NCBI RefSeq assembly: GCF_040655735.1
Contig: NZ_JBFAKK010000001.1
Location: 911,192 to 975,191 of the forward strand
Length of the DNA: 64,000 nt
Source: Phytomonospora sp040655735
GTDB lineage: Bacteria; Actinomycetota; Actinomycetes; Mycobacteriales; Micromonosporaceae
Direction of reading: 5' to 3'
In this document: one piece after another, positions 35,263 through 43,412 of the stretch
Numbering within the stretch: the first letter of the stretch is position 1
How the letters are laid out: every line of letters starts with the position of its first letter
Notes under the pieces: model-generated
What the model was told of the DNA's origin: nothing
Databases searched by the model: none
What the model saw: only the letters and a program-made list of their open reading frames with translations
Translations under genes and position numbers: made by a program

Positions 35263-36054
35263 ATGAACGCACGGGTACTCGTGTTCGGACTCGACGGTAT
35301 TCGCTTCGATCGGCTGCGGTCGGCGAAGACCCCGCACCTCGATGCGATCGCCGCGGCCGGGTTCTTGGCGCCCACCCGCATCCGCGACGTCAATCCGACC
35401 ATCTCGGGGCCGTGCTGGGCGACGATCGCCACCGGCGTCCACGCCGACGAGCACGGCATCCTCGGCAACGACCTGAGCGGTCACCGCCTGGCGTCCCACC
35501 CGTGCTTCCTGGCCCGGGCGACCGCCGCCGGGCTGACCTCCTACGCCGTGGCGGCCTGGCCGCCGCTGCTGACCGGCGACTCCGGTGGCCCGATCTTTCG
35601 CCCCGAGCTGTCCTTCGTGCCCGACCCGCGTCCCGGTGAGCCCGCCGGTGGTGACCCGTTCACCGACCAGGCCGCCGCCGACCACGCCTGCGAGGTCCTG
35701 GCCGGCACCGACGTCGACGTCGCCTTCGTCTACTTCGGCGCCGTCGACGAGGTCGGCCACCATGTCGGGACCGGCCCGGAGTACGACGCCCAGATCGAGG
35801 AGACCGACGCGCGCGTCGGGCAGGTCCTGGCCGCGATCGAGGGGCGTGCGCACTACGCCGAGGAGACCTGGACGGTCCTGGCGGTCACCGATCACGGGCA
35901 CGTCGACGGCGGCGGGCACGGTGGCGATTCCGACCTGGAGCGCACCGCGTGGATCGCCGGCCGCGGACCCGGTCTGCGCGGCAACGGCGTTTACGAGCAC
36001 GCCGACATCCCCGTTTTGGTACTGTCGGCCCTCGGCGTGGCTCGACCTGGCTGA
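35263..36054 (+). CDS. Alkaline-phosphatase-superfamily phosphodiesterase/nucleotide pyrophosphatase
   Basis: 263 residues. The metal and nucleophile region reads VFGLDGIRFDRL (first metal aspartate) and NPTISGPCWATIATG, where a threonine or serine serves as nucleophile; the remaining metal ligands are in GAVDEVGHHVG and AVTDHGHVDGGGHGG. This is the compact NPP/type I phosphodiesterase form. ATG at 35263 has GGGAGCAAGC before it; the open frame upstream is non-coding in character. No signal peptide, so probably cytoplasmic. The YjbQ gene follows 12 bp later. Confidence 0.87.
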   Translation: MNARVLVFGLDGIRFDRLRSAKTPHLDAIAAAGFLAPTRIRDVNPTISGPCWATIATGVHADEHGILGNDLSGHRLASHPCFLARATAAGLTSYAVAAWPPLLTGDSGGPIFRPELSFVPDPRPGEPAGGDPFTDQAAADHACEVLAGTDVDVAFVYFGAVDEVGHHVGTGPEYDAQIEETDARVGQVLAAIEGRAHYAEETWTVLAVTDHGHVDGGGHGGDSDLERTAWIAGRGPGLRGNGVYEHADIPVLVLSALGVARPG

Positions 36055-36066
36055 CCGGAGGGGCGC

Positions 36067-36480
36067 ATGTTCACCACCATCACCATCGGCGTCACCACGG
36101 GCACGTCACCGGTCGCCCACGACATCACCGTCGAGTGCGCCGCCTTCCTCAACGACAAGGCACCCGGGCGCGACGGGCTGCTCAACATCTTCGTCCCGCA
36201 CGCCACGGCGGGCGTGGCGATCATGGAGACCGGCGCGCACAGCGACGACGACCTCCTGACCGCCCTGGAGGACCTGCTGCCCACCGACGACCGCTGGCGC
36301 CACCGCCACGGCAGTCCCGGCCACGGCCGCGACCACGTCGTGCCGGCCTTCATCTCCCCGCACGCGACCCTGCCGGTGGTCGCCGGGCGCATCGCGCTGG
36401 GGACCTGGCAGTCGGTGGTGCTCGTCGACACCAACGGCGACAACCCCCAGCGCACTGTCCGGCTGTCATTTCTGGGCTGA
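36067..36480 (+). CDS. YjbQ/UPF0047 family protein
   Basis: 137 residues, full length of the YjbQ family (secondary thiamine-phosphate synthase activity reported for E. coli YjbQ). Conserved pieces: HDITVECAAFLND, VPHATAGVAIMETG, HGSPGHGRDHVVPAFI and the ending GTWQSVVLVDTNGDNPQRTV with the metal-binding histidines in between. Cotranscribed with the phosphodiesterase gene. Its 3' end overlaps the convergent LLM gene by 15 bp. Confidence 0.92.
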   Translation: MFTTITIGVTTGTSPVAHDITVECAAFLNDKAPGRDGLLNIFVPHATAGVAIMETGAHSDDDLLTALEDLLPTDDRWRHRHGSPGHGRDHVVPAFISPHATLPVVAGRIALGTWQSVVLVDTNGDNPQRTVRLSFLG

Positions 36481-37371
36481 GAGCGCTTCGCGCACGGCGG
36501 GCACGACCTCGCCCGCCCAGCGCGCCAGGGCCGTGCCGGGCGGGGTCGCCCCGGCGGGGAAGTACACGAACCCCGCCGCGCCGTGCTCGACGACAGCGCC
36601 GGTGAGCTCCTCGGCCCACTGTCCGGCCGAGCCGCCGATCCAGCGCCCGTCGTCGCCCCTGGTCCGCGCCCGCGGCTTGGCGGTGATCTCACCGGGCATG
36701 TTGTAGACGGTGGCGATGTCGCCGGGGACGCGCCCGGCGGCGACGGCGGCGGCGTCGATGACCGGACGCGACTGGTGATAACGGGAGCTGAGCCAGTCGG
36801 CGGCGTGCCCGGGGATCCACCCGTCGGCGACCCTGCCGGTGGCCGCCAGCGACTTCGGCCCGACCGAGCCGGTCCAGATCGGCGGCGTCGGCGCTGGTGA
36901 GGGTTCGAGGTCGGTGACGCGGTAGTGCTCGCCGTCGAAGGTGACCGGCCGCCCGCCGCCGGTCAGCGCGCGGATGAGGGTGACGGCCTCTTCGAAGGCG
37001 GCCACGGCCGCGCCCGGTGTCAGCTTCTCCACGCCGAGGCGTGCGATGTCGTCCCACAGTCCGCCGGCGCCCATGCCCAGCACGACGCGCCCGCCGCTCA
37101 AGGCCGACAGGGACGACACCGAGCGGGCCAGCATCGGCGCCGGGCGGCTGGGCAGGTTGGTGACGCTGACCAGGCCGCTGATGCGCGAGGTGGCGCCCAG
37201 GGCGAAGCCGACGATGGAGTAGGCGTCGAGGCGGTCGGCGAAGTAGGGGTGGTCGGAGACGGTGAACAGGTCGAGACCGAGCCGGTCGGCCTCGGCGACA
37301 TGCCCGATGGTCGTCTCGGCCTCGGTCACGGCCGTCGAGACGCCGATCCCGAACAATGCGCCGCGGGTCAT
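36466..37371 (-). CDS. LLM class flavin-dependent oxidoreductase
   Basis: 301 residues, luciferase-like TIM barrel using FMN or F420. Landmarks: LFTVSDHPYFADRLDAYS, RISGLVSVTNLPSRPAPMLARSVSSL, GGRVVLGMGAGGLWDDI and the C-terminal AAGFVYFPAG. Actinobacterial members are often F420-dependent reductases or monooxygenases; the sequence does not settle cofactor or substrate. Divergent from a MarR regulator over a 67-bp promoter region containing the palindrome at 37402-37416. Confidence 0.88.
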   Translation of the reverse strand: MTRGALFGIGVSTAVTEAETTIGHVAEADRLGLDLFTVSDHPYFADRLDAYSIVGFALGATSRISGLVSVTNLPSRPAPMLARSVSSLSALSGGRVVLGMGAGGLWDDIARLGVEKLTPGAAVAAFEEAVTLIRALTGGGRPVTFDGEHYRVTDLEPSPAPTPPIWTGSVGPKSLAATGRVADGWIPGHAADWLSSRYHQSRPVIDAAAVAAGRVPGDIATVYNMPGEITAKPRARTRGDDGRWIGGSAGQWAEELTGAVVEHGAAGFVYFPAGATPPGTALARWAGEVVPAVREALSAQK

Positions 37372-37401
37372 GGGGCTTCCTTTCGATTCGGTTTCACGTT
37401 A

Positions 37402-37416
37402 GTTCGGTCAGCGAAT
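37402..37416. promoter_or_regulatory. Operator-like palindrome GTTCG-GTCA-GCGAAT
   Basis: Sits between the divergent LLM oxidoreductase and MarR genes, overlapping the likely -35 region of the MarR promoter (TATTCT at 37427-37432 as -10). It is the same motif as the two halves of the perfect palindrome at 39043-39079, differing only in the four central bases and the last base. Confidence 0.6.
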
Positions 37417-37438
37417 CAACGCGCGCTATTCTGGCCGC

Positions 37439-37927
37439 ATGAGCGGCGGCGGCGATGCGGAGACGATGGGCGTGGTCACCGCGCTGGTGCGCTCGACGTT
37501 CCTGGTCAACGCCGTCTACGCCGAGTCGGGCCGCGAATACGGCATCACCTCCCAGCAGGGGCAGCTGCTGTGCGTGCTGATGGCCCAGCCGTTCGGGATG
37601 AGCGAGCTCAGCGCGATGCTGGGCCTTGCCAAGTCGAGCCTGACGGGCCTGGTCGACCGCACCGCCAAGCTCGGCCTGGTGCGCCGCGAGCCGGACCCCC
37701 GCGACGGCCGCGCGGTGCGGGTCGCGCTGACCCCCGAGGGCGCGGTGCTCGCCGAGGACTTCTACGCCGAGACCTGCCGCCGCGTCGACGCGCTGTCGGC
37801 CGGGCTCGCCGAGGACGAGCGGGAGCGGCTGGCGGCGCTGCTGGGCCGCGTGGTGCGCGACAACGAGGTCCCGGTGGTGTTCCTCGAACTCGACGAGCAG
37901 CCGCCCCGGCATCGCCGATACGCCTAG
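37439..37927 (+). CDS. MarR family transcriptional regulator
   Basis: 162 residues. Winged helix with SEYGITSQQGQLLCVL-type helix, recognition region MSELSAMLGLAKSSLTGLVDRTAKLGLV and wing RREPDPRDGRAVRVALTPEGAVL. Dimerisation helices lie at both ends. Its stop overlaps the convergent flavoprotein gene by 4 bp. I propose it binds GTTCG-N4-GCGAAY in its own/LLM promoter and in front of the flavoprotein gene. Confidence 0.92.
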   Translation: MSGGGDAETMGVVTALVRSTFLVNAVYAESGREYGITSQQGQLLCVLMAQPFGMSELSAMLGLAKSSLTGLVDRTAKLGLVRREPDPRDGRAVRVALTPEGAVLAEDFYAETCRRVDALSAGLAEDERERLAALLGRVVRDNEVPVVFLELDEQPPRHRRYA

Positions 37928-39015
37928 CCCTCGACGCCGAACAGTTCGGCGAAGCGACCGGTGAACAGGTCTGCCCCCTTGTAGGCGCTGACGGTCGCCG
38001 CGTCGAGGAGCACCGGCCCGTCCGGTGAGGGGAACTGACCCACCCCGGCCTTCGGCCCCAGCGGCAGCAGCACCGACGGGATCGGTGAGGGCCGGTAGAC
38101 CGCCTCGGGGGCGGCGCCGTCGAGACCGGCGCGGATGTTGGCGGCGACGACCTCGGCGTGCTGCATCGCGTAGCCGGCCATCTTCGCCTCGGCGAGGTCG
38201 GTGATGTCGCCCAGGGCGTAGACCTTGTCGTGGCCTTCGACATTGAGGTGCTCGGTGACCGCGACCTGCCCGGCGGCGTTGCGCGCGGTCAGGCGCCCGT
38301 CGGCGAGGTAGTCGCCGTTGACGGCCACGCCGTGGGCACGAAACCAGATGTCGGCGGTGAGCTGTCCGCCGCTGGTGGCGACGGTGAAGGTCGAGGCCCG
38401 GCCGGGCTCGACCGGCGGCTCCTCGCTCAGGGAGTGGCCGAGGAGGACTTCGATGCCCAGTTCGCCGAGCTGGTGGTGCAGGTCCTCGCGCAGGCGCTCG
38501 TCGAAGGCCGGCAGCAAGGTCTCGGCAGGGTCGATCAGGGCCACGCTCTTGCCCGGCCACACGGCCTTGATCTCACCGGCGAGTTCGAGTCCGACGGGGC
38601 CGGCTCCGACGATGAGCACGCGCGCGGCGGTGTCGAGTTCGCCGTGTGTGTCGCGCAGCCGGGCGAGCGCTTCGCGGTGGTCGTCGGTGTCCATCTTTGC
38701 GGGGTAGGGGTAGCCCGAGCCGCTGGCCAGGACGATGTAGTCGGCCTCGACCCGTTCGCCGGTGGCCAGGGTGACGCCGGCGGGGTCGACCGAGGCGGCG
38801 CGTTGCCGGATGAGGCGGCCGTGGGTGAGGAGAGTGTCGAAGGGGAAGAACATGTTCGGTGCCCAGTCGGGGCGCACGAGGGCGCGCAGGGAGCCCGCGG
38901 AGTGGACGAAGGCGTCCTTGGGGTCGATGAGGACGACGTGGGCGTGCTCGTCGAGGGCTTTGGCGAGTGCCGATCCGCCGTAGCCTCCGCCGATGACGGC
39001 GACGGTCTTGGTCAT
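37924..39015 (-). CDS. FAD/NAD(P)-dependent oxidoreductase, NDH-2/AIF-like
   Basis: 363 residues. FAD-binding dinucleotide motif VAVIGGGYGGSALA at the N-terminus, second Rossmann motif VLIVGAGPVGLELAGE for NAD(P)H, and the FAD ribityl motif VYALGDITDLAEAKMAGYAMQHAE. This is the compact AIF/FSP1-like layout, reducing quinones with NAD(P)H. ATG at 39015 has AAGAGG upstream; the much longer open frame to 40032 is antisense to the next gene. A perfect 37-bp palindrome 28 bp upstream marks tight repression. Confidence 0.9.
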   Translation of the reverse strand: MTKTVAVIGGGYGGSALAKALDEHAHVVLIDPKDAFVHSAGSLRALVRPDWAPNMFFPFDTLLTHGRLIRQRAASVDPAGVTLATGERVEADYIVLASGSGYPYPAKMDTDDHREALARLRDTHGELDTAARVLIVGAGPVGLELAGEIKAVWPGKSVALIDPAETLLPAFDERLREDLHHQLGELGIEVLLGHSLSEEPPVEPGRASTFTVATSGGQLTADIWFRAHGVAVNGDYLADGRLTARNAAGQVAVTEHLNVEGHDKVYALGDITDLAEAKMAGYAMQHAEVVAANIRAGLDGAAPEAVYRPSPIPSVLLPLGPKAGVGQFPSPDGPVLLDAATVSAYKGADLFTGRFAELFGVEG

Positions 39016-39042
39016 GGGTGTACACCTCTTCAAAAGTCTGTT

Positions 39043-39079
39043 GTTCGTACTGCGAACCATATTGGTTCGCAGTACGAAC
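39043..39079. promoter_or_regulatory. Perfect 37-bp palindrome made of two operator copies
   Basis: Arms GTTCGTACTGCGAACCA and TGGTTCGCAGTACGAAC (17 bp each, perfectly paired) around TAT. Each arm is itself an inverted repeat GTTCG-TACT-GCGAAC, so the site presents two adjacent dimer operators. It lies 28 bp upstream of the flavoprotein start and 51 bp upstream of the divergent NUDIX-GNAT gene and could control both. Confidence 0.8.
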
Positions 39080-39129
39080 CGCAAAGGGGTGTGGGCGGCG
39101 CCACTGACCGGTTCGCATAGGGTTGGCCG

Positions 39130-40044
39130 ATGACGACCGCCGCGCGGACCACCTGGGACGGCCTCGAGATCGCCGCCAACGAGCCGCACGGCGCCACCAT
39201 CGCCGTGCGCCGCCCCGCCGGTGCCGGCGAGTTCGACTACCTCCTGCTGCACCGCGCTCATCAGGGCCCCGACTTCGACGGGCCGTGGGCGTGGACTCCG
39301 CCGGCCGGTGCCCGCCAGCCCGGCGAGGCCGTCGAGCCGGCCGCGCTGCGCGAGCTGGCCGAGGAGGCCGGCATCGGCGGCGTGGACATCCACCCGGTCG
39401 ACCTGTCGGGCAACTGGGCGCGCTTCTACGCCGAGGTCCCCGCCGACGTGGCCGTCGACCTCGTCGACGCCGAGCACGACTCCTACCAGTGGGTGAGCGC
39501 CCCGCGGGCCGGGCGCATCTGCCGTCCGGCGGCCGTGGCGCGCCAGGTCCCCATCGTCGACACCATCCCCAGTGTGTCGTTCACGTTCCGCCCGGCCGGT
39601 GCCGGCGACCGCGCCGACCTGCTCGCCTGGCGCGCCGCCCCGCACATCGCGCCCTGGATCTGCGATGAGCCCACCGAAGACGCCGAGGAGCACATCGTCG
39701 TGGCCGACGGGCGCGCCGTCGGCTACGCCGAACTGCTCGGCGCGGGCGACCCGCGACTGGCGGGCGTGGCGGCCCTGGCCGGGTCGGTGTCGGTCACCTT
39801 CTATCTCGCCGACGCCGACGTGGTCTCGCGCGGCCTGGGCGCGACCTTCCTCTGGGCGTACCTGCGTCAGGTCGTCCTGCCCGCCCACCCCGGCGCCGCC
39901 TACGTCACCGCGCTTCCGGCCGCCGGTAACCGCCCCGCGCGGCGGGCTCTGGAACGCGCCGGTTTCCTCCACGCCGCCGACGTCCCCGACGGCTCGGCGA
40001 TCCTGGCCGTCCATGCCATCGACCGCGCCCACTGGTTCGGCTGA
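39130..40044 (+). CDS. NUDIX hydrolase - GNAT acetyltransferase fusion
   Basis: 304 residues. Residues 1-145 are a NUDIX domain with a complete box G-ARQPG-E-x7-REL-A-EE-A-GI (about 60-82). Residues 150-300 form an AAC(6')-type GNAT: FTFRPAGAGDRADLLAWR, APWI, SVSVTFYLADADVVSRGLGATFLWAYL and NRPARRALERAGF. The combination suggests sequential action on one nucleotide- or amine-containing metabolite, but no substrate is predictable. Divergent from the flavoprotein gene. Confidence 0.85.
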   Translation: MTTAARTTWDGLEIAANEPHGATIAVRRPAGAGEFDYLLLHRAHQGPDFDGPWAWTPPAGARQPGEAVEPAALRELAEEAGIGGVDIHPVDLSGNWARFYAEVPADVAVDLVDAEHDSYQWVSAPRAGRICRPAAVARQVPIVDTIPSVSFTFRPAGAGDRADLLAWRAAPHIAPWICDEPTEDAEEHIVVADGRAVGYAELLGAGDPRLAGVAALAGSVSVTFYLADADVVSRGLGATFLWAYLRQVVLPAHPGAAYVTALPAAGNRPARRALERAGFLHAADVPDGSAILAVHAIDRAHWFG

Positions 40045-40101
40045 ACCGCGCTCGCCGAAAAACCCGGTGCGGGCGAGTGCCGGGGGTGAACATCATGGGC
40101 C

Positions 40102-40911
40102 ATGAACGAATCGACCCTGGCTCCCGAAGTCCTCGAATACTACGACCGGGGCGGTGAGGTCACGCGCCTGACCGCTTCGGCCACCGGCCGTCTGGAGTTC
40201 CTGCGCACCCAGGACATCCTGCGCCGCCTCATCGGCCCCGAACCCGCTTCCGTCCTCGACGTCGGTGGCGGTACCGGTATCCATTCGGGCTGGCTGGCCG
40301 CCGACGGGCACGCCGTCACCCTCATCGACCCCGTCGCCTCGCAGGTCGCCATCGCCGCGAAGCTGCCCGGCGTGGACGCCCGTATCGGCGATGCCCGCGA
40401 CCTGCCCGTGGCCGAGGCGTCCTTCGACGTCGTGTTGCTCATGGGTCCGCTCTACCACCTGCAGACCACCGCCGAGCGTGTGGCGGCCCTGGCCGAGGCC
40501 CGCCGTGCCGTGCGTCCGGGCGGGCTGGTCGCCGCGGCCGTGATCGGCCGCTTCGCGCCCTGGCTCGACGCGCTGCGCTGGGACCTGTTCCAGCGGGAGG
40601 GGGCCACCGGCCTGCTCGACCACGTCGCCGCCACCGGTGAGCTGCGGCCGCGCGAGAACGGCCTGCGAGACGTGTTCACCACCGCCTATACCCACCGCCC
40701 CGAGCAGGTCGCCGAGGAGTTCGCCGCCGCCGGGATGGCCGCCGAGGTCTATGCCGTCGAAGGGGCCGCCTGGCTGCCCGACACCCTCGCGGCGCTCCTG
40801 GACGACGACTCCTCCCGCGTCCGGCTCATGTCGGGGCTGCGCGACTTCGAACGCGAGGCGTCCCTGCTGGGTGCCAGCTCCCACCTGCTCGGCGCGGCCC
40901 GCGTCGCCTAG
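40102..40911 (+). CDS. Class I SAM-dependent methyltransferase
   Basis: 269 residues. Motif I VLDVGGGTGIHSGWLA, motif II acidic end TLIDPV, motif III ARIGDARDLP, post-motif VLLMGPLYHL and RAVRPGGLVAAAV. The C-terminal helical part beyond residue 150 is a substrate cap. Small-molecule methyltransferase; substrate unknown. Followed by a strong bidirectional hairpin. Confidence 0.9.
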   Translation: MNESTLAPEVLEYYDRGGEVTRLTASATGRLEFLRTQDILRRLIGPEPASVLDVGGGTGIHSGWLAADGHAVTLIDPVASQVAIAAKLPGVDARIGDARDLPVAEASFDVVLLMGPLYHLQTTAERVAALAEARRAVRPGGLVAAAVIGRFAPWLDALRWDLFQREGATGLLDHVAATGELRPRENGLRDVFTTAYTHRPEQVAEEFAAAGMAAEVYAVEGAAWLPDTLAALLDDDSSRVRLMSGLRDFEREASLLGASSHLLGAARVA

Positions 40912-40916
40912 ACCTT

Positions 40917-40950
40917 CCCCGCGCGGTGGGCGCGTGTCCACCGCGCGGGG
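40917..40950. terminator. Bidirectional hairpin terminator
   Basis: Perfect 13-bp stem CCCCGCGCGGTGG with CCACCGCGCGGGG and an 8-base loop, between the convergent methyltransferase and SnoaL-like genes. Confidence 0.7.
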
Positions 40951-40953
40951 CTG

Positions 40954-41313
40954 TTAGGCAGCACCGAAGGGGTTGTCGATGACGTACCTCCAGTTCCCGT
41001 CGGCGCCGCGCCTGGCCACGTCGGTGGCCGTACCGCGCACCTTCTCGTCGCCGATGACCCAGTCGACGATCAGCAGCGCCAGATCCCCGGCCTCGAACAC
41101 CTTGCGCGGTGTCACCGCGATCGGCTCACCCAGTGCCAGGTGCCCGGCCAGGACGGCCGCCAGGCCCTCACCGGTCGCGGGGGCACCGTCGGCGCCGACG
41201 AGGACGGCGGTCTGTTCGTAGACCTCGGCCACGGCGGCGGGGTCGCCGTGGTTGAAGCGGGCGGCGAAGACCGCCGGGACGTCGGCGGCTCGCCGTGCGA
41301 GGGGCATGCTCAT
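40954..41313 (-). CDS. SnoaL/NTF2-like protein
   Basis: 119 residues of the NTF2-like cone fold: ARFNHGDPAAVAEVYEQTAVLVGADG at the start, then a helix and curved sheet ending in ADGNWRYVIDNPFGA. Close to the DUF4440/YybH group. Stand-alone members bind small ligands or act as cyclases; no active-site pattern decides. Divergent from an HxlR regulator, which probably controls it. Confidence 0.82.
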   Translation of the reverse strand: MSMPLARRAADVPAVFAARFNHGDPAAVAEVYEQTAVLVGADGAPATGEGLAAVLAGHLALGEPIAVTPRKVFEAGDLALLIVDWVIGDEKVRGTATDVARRGADGNWRYVIDNPFGAA

Positions 41314-41376
41314 CGGGAGTTCTCCGGTCTGGTGTCATGGACGTGGCCTGCCCCGCCGACGCTAGGAGACGCGCTC

Positions 41377-41745
41377 GTGGCTCACCAAACCGAAACCCAC
41401 GCCCCCGGTCTTCCCCCGCACGCTCTGGCGAAGGTGAACGCCCCGGCGATCGACTGCCCCGTCGAGATCGCCATGAACGCGCTGTCGGGTCGCTGGACCA
41501 CCCTCGTGCTGCGCGAACTCCTCGGCGGCGAGCGCGGCTACAGCCAGCTGGCCCGGGCGTTGCCGGCCTTGTCCGACAAGGTCCTCACCGAACGGCTGCG
41601 GCACTTGGAGAGCACCGGCGTGGTGGTCCGTGAGGTGACGGCGGGGTTCCCGGTGCGGGTGTCCTACGCCCTCACCGACAGCGGCCGGCGTCTCGGTCCG
41701 GTGCTGCAGGGCCTGTGGGACTGGGGCAGCGCGCACCGGTCCTAG
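41377..41745 (+). CDS. HxlR family transcriptional regulator
   Basis: 122 residues. Core DCPVEIAMNALSGRWTTLVLREL, recognition segment LSDKVLTERLRHLESTGVV and wing VSYALTDSGRRLGPVL are textbook HxlR. The GTG at 41377 is preceded by AGGAG at 8 bases, which settles the start despite a longer open frame. The TAG stop shares the palindromic CTAG with the TAG stop of the convergent sigma gene. Confidence 0.93.
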   Translation: MAHQTETHAPGLPPHALAKVNAPAIDCPVEIAMNALSGRWTTLVLRELLGGERGYSQLARALPALSDKVLTERLRHLESTGVVVREVTAGFPVRVSYALTDSGRRLGPVLQGLWDWGSAHRS

Positions 41746-42953
41746 GAGACGGCCTCGCGGCGGGAGGCCAGCCAGCGGCGTTCGGTGTCGGTCCCGGCGA
41801 GCGCGATCGCGGCGGTGTAGGCGGCGTGGGCCTGTGCGCGCTGCCCCAGGCGGGTGTGGAGTTCGGCGCGCGCGGCGGGGAGCATGTGGTGCCCGGCCAG
41901 GGCGGTGTCGAGGCCTTCGAGGAGGGCCAGGCCGGCGGCGGGTCCTTGTGCCTCGGCGACGGCCACGGCGCGGTTGAGGCGCACCACGGGTGAGCCGGTG
42001 CGCTGTTCGAGGCGGGCGTAGAGGGCGCTGATGCGGTCCCAGTCGGTGTCGTCGGGCGTGGCGGCGGTGGCGTGGGCGGCGGCGATCTGGGCTTCGATGA
42101 GGAAGCGGCTCTCGCCGGTGCCGCGCCGGGCGTGGGCCAGCAGCCTCAGTCCTTCGTCGATGTCGTGGCGGTGCCAGGCCGAGCGGTCCTGCTCGGACAG
42201 GCGCACGAGGTCGCCGTCGGTGTCGGTGCGGGCGTCGCGGCGGGCGTGCTGGAGGAGCATCAGGGCGCGCAGGGCCGACACGTCGCGCTCGCCGGGCATG
42301 AGTTCGGCGACGACCGCGGCCAGGCGGATGGCCTCGTCGGCGAGTTCGTCGCGGGTCAGGGCGGCGCCTTCGGTGGCTTTGTAGCCTTCGGTGAACACGA
42401 GGTAGACGACGTGCAGGACGGTGTCGAGGCGTTCGTGGAGGTCGGCGGCGGCCGGGACGCGGTAGGGGACGCCGGCGGTGGCGATCTTCTTCTTGGCGCG
42501 GGTGAGGCGGGCGGCCATGGTGGCCTCGGTGACCAGGAACAGCCGGGCGATCTCGCGGGTGCGCAGGCCGGTGATGTAGCGCAAGGTGAGGGCCACGCGC
42601 GCGGCGGGTGCCAGGGCGGGGTGGCAGCAGGTGAAGATCAGGCGGAGGCGTTCGTCGGGGACGGGTCCGGTGCCGCTGGGGGCGGTGGTGTCGTCGTCGG
42701 TGATGAGCAGGGGGAGTTTGCGCATGGCGGTGGCCTGCCGGCGCCACCGGTCGGTGGCCGCGCGGCGGGCGACGGTCAGCAGCCACGCGGCGGGGTTGTC
42801 GGGGGCGTGGCCGGGGCGCCAGGTTGCCACGGCTTTGGCGTAGGCGTCGGCGAGGGCCTCTTCGGCCACGTCGAGGGAGCGGTGCTCGCCGGCGAGGAGG
42901 GCGAGCAGGCGCCCGTAGTGCGCGCGGTACGCCTGCTCGGCCGGGTGGGTCAT
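41742..42953 (-). CDS. ECF sigma factor with DUF6596 C-terminal extension (ECF42-like)
   Basis: 403 residues. Sigma regions 2 and 4 occupy about 1-170 (AEEALADAYAKAVATWR; LTLRYITGLRTREIARLFLVTEATMAARLTRAKKKI), followed by a helical, TPR-like DUF6596 domain of some 230 residues with HVVYLVFTEGYKATEG and LARLEQRTGSPVVRLNRAVA-type pieces. These sigma factors lack an anti-sigma and are regulated through the C-terminal domain. Overlap by ATGA with the YCII gene, the usual partner of this group. Confidence 0.92.
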   Translation of the reverse strand: MTHPAEQAYRAHYGRLLALLAGEHRSLDVAEEALADAYAKAVATWRPGHAPDNPAAWLLTVARRAATDRWRRQATAMRKLPLLITDDDTTAPSGTGPVPDERLRLIFTCCHPALAPAARVALTLRYITGLRTREIARLFLVTEATMAARLTRAKKKIATAGVPYRVPAAADLHERLDTVLHVVYLVFTEGYKATEGAALTRDELADEAIRLAAVVAELMPGERDVSALRALMLLQHARRDARTDTDGDLVRLSEQDRSAWHRHDIDEGLRLLAHARRGTGESRFLIEAQIAAAHATAATPDDTDWDRISALYARLEQRTGSPVVRLNRAVAVAEAQGPAAGLALLEGLDTALAGHHMLPAARAELHTRLGQRAQAHAAYTAAIALAGTDTERRWLASRREAVS

Positions 42954-43300
42954 TGGGCGGGGTGGTCCACGACGGGGCGGACTTCGACGACGGCGCCGGG
43001 CAGGGCCTTGGCGTACTCGATGGCCTCGTCGAGGTCGGCGGCCTCGACGAGGTAGAACCCGCCGAGTTGTTCGCTGGTCTCGGCGTAGGGGCCGTCGGTG
43101 AGGATGAACTCGCCGCCGCCGTCGTCGCGGACGGTGGTGGCGGCGTCGGTGGGTGCCAGTTCCTCGCCGCCGCGGACGGCGCCGCGTTCTTCGAGCATGG
43201 CGGTGAAGCGGCCGTGCTGGGCGTAGGCCTCGGTGCGGGCGGCGTCGTCGGCCAGGGCCCAGTTCTTCTCGTTGTCGTAGATGAGCAGTGCGTACTTCAC
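42950..43300 (-). CDS. YCII (DGPF) family protein
   Basis: 116 residues. The DGPF-type motif FILTDGPYAETSEQLGGFYL followed by EAIEYAKALPG is diagnostic. YCII proteins are small dimeric alpha/beta-barrels with a conserved histidine/aspartate pair and no proven reaction. In actinobacteria they are cotranscribed with ECF42-type sigma factors and are targets of them; the ATGA overlap with the sigma gene fits this. Confidence 0.92.
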   Translation of the reverse strand: MKYALLIYDNEKNWALADDAARTEAYAQHGRFTAMLEERGAVRGGEELAPTDAATTVRDDGGGEFILTDGPYAETSEQLGGFYLVEAADLDEAIEYAKALPGAVVEVRPVVDHPAQ

Positions 43301-43371
43301 GGTGTCGTCTCCTCGTGTGCGCCTGGGGTGGCTGTCACAGGGTTGACGTGCCGGGGGCGGCGGGATCGACA

Positions 43372-43402
43372 GGCGGCGGAGTCCTTTTTCTTCTCCGCCG
43401 CC
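43372..43402 (-). terminator. Hairpin behind aldo/keto reductase gene
   Basis: Perfect 10-bp stem GGCGGCGGAG with CTCCGCCGCC; the 11-base loop is T-rich on the plus strand. It lies 11 bp past the stop of the leftward reductase gene. Confidence 0.55.
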
Positions 43403-43412
43403 CGCCGGGTGG

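Noticed and set aside
39016..40032. Extension of the flavoprotein frame to 702 residues
   Set aside because: It runs antisense to the NUDIX-GNAT gene and across the 37-bp palindrome; the FAD motif begins right after the ATG at 39015.
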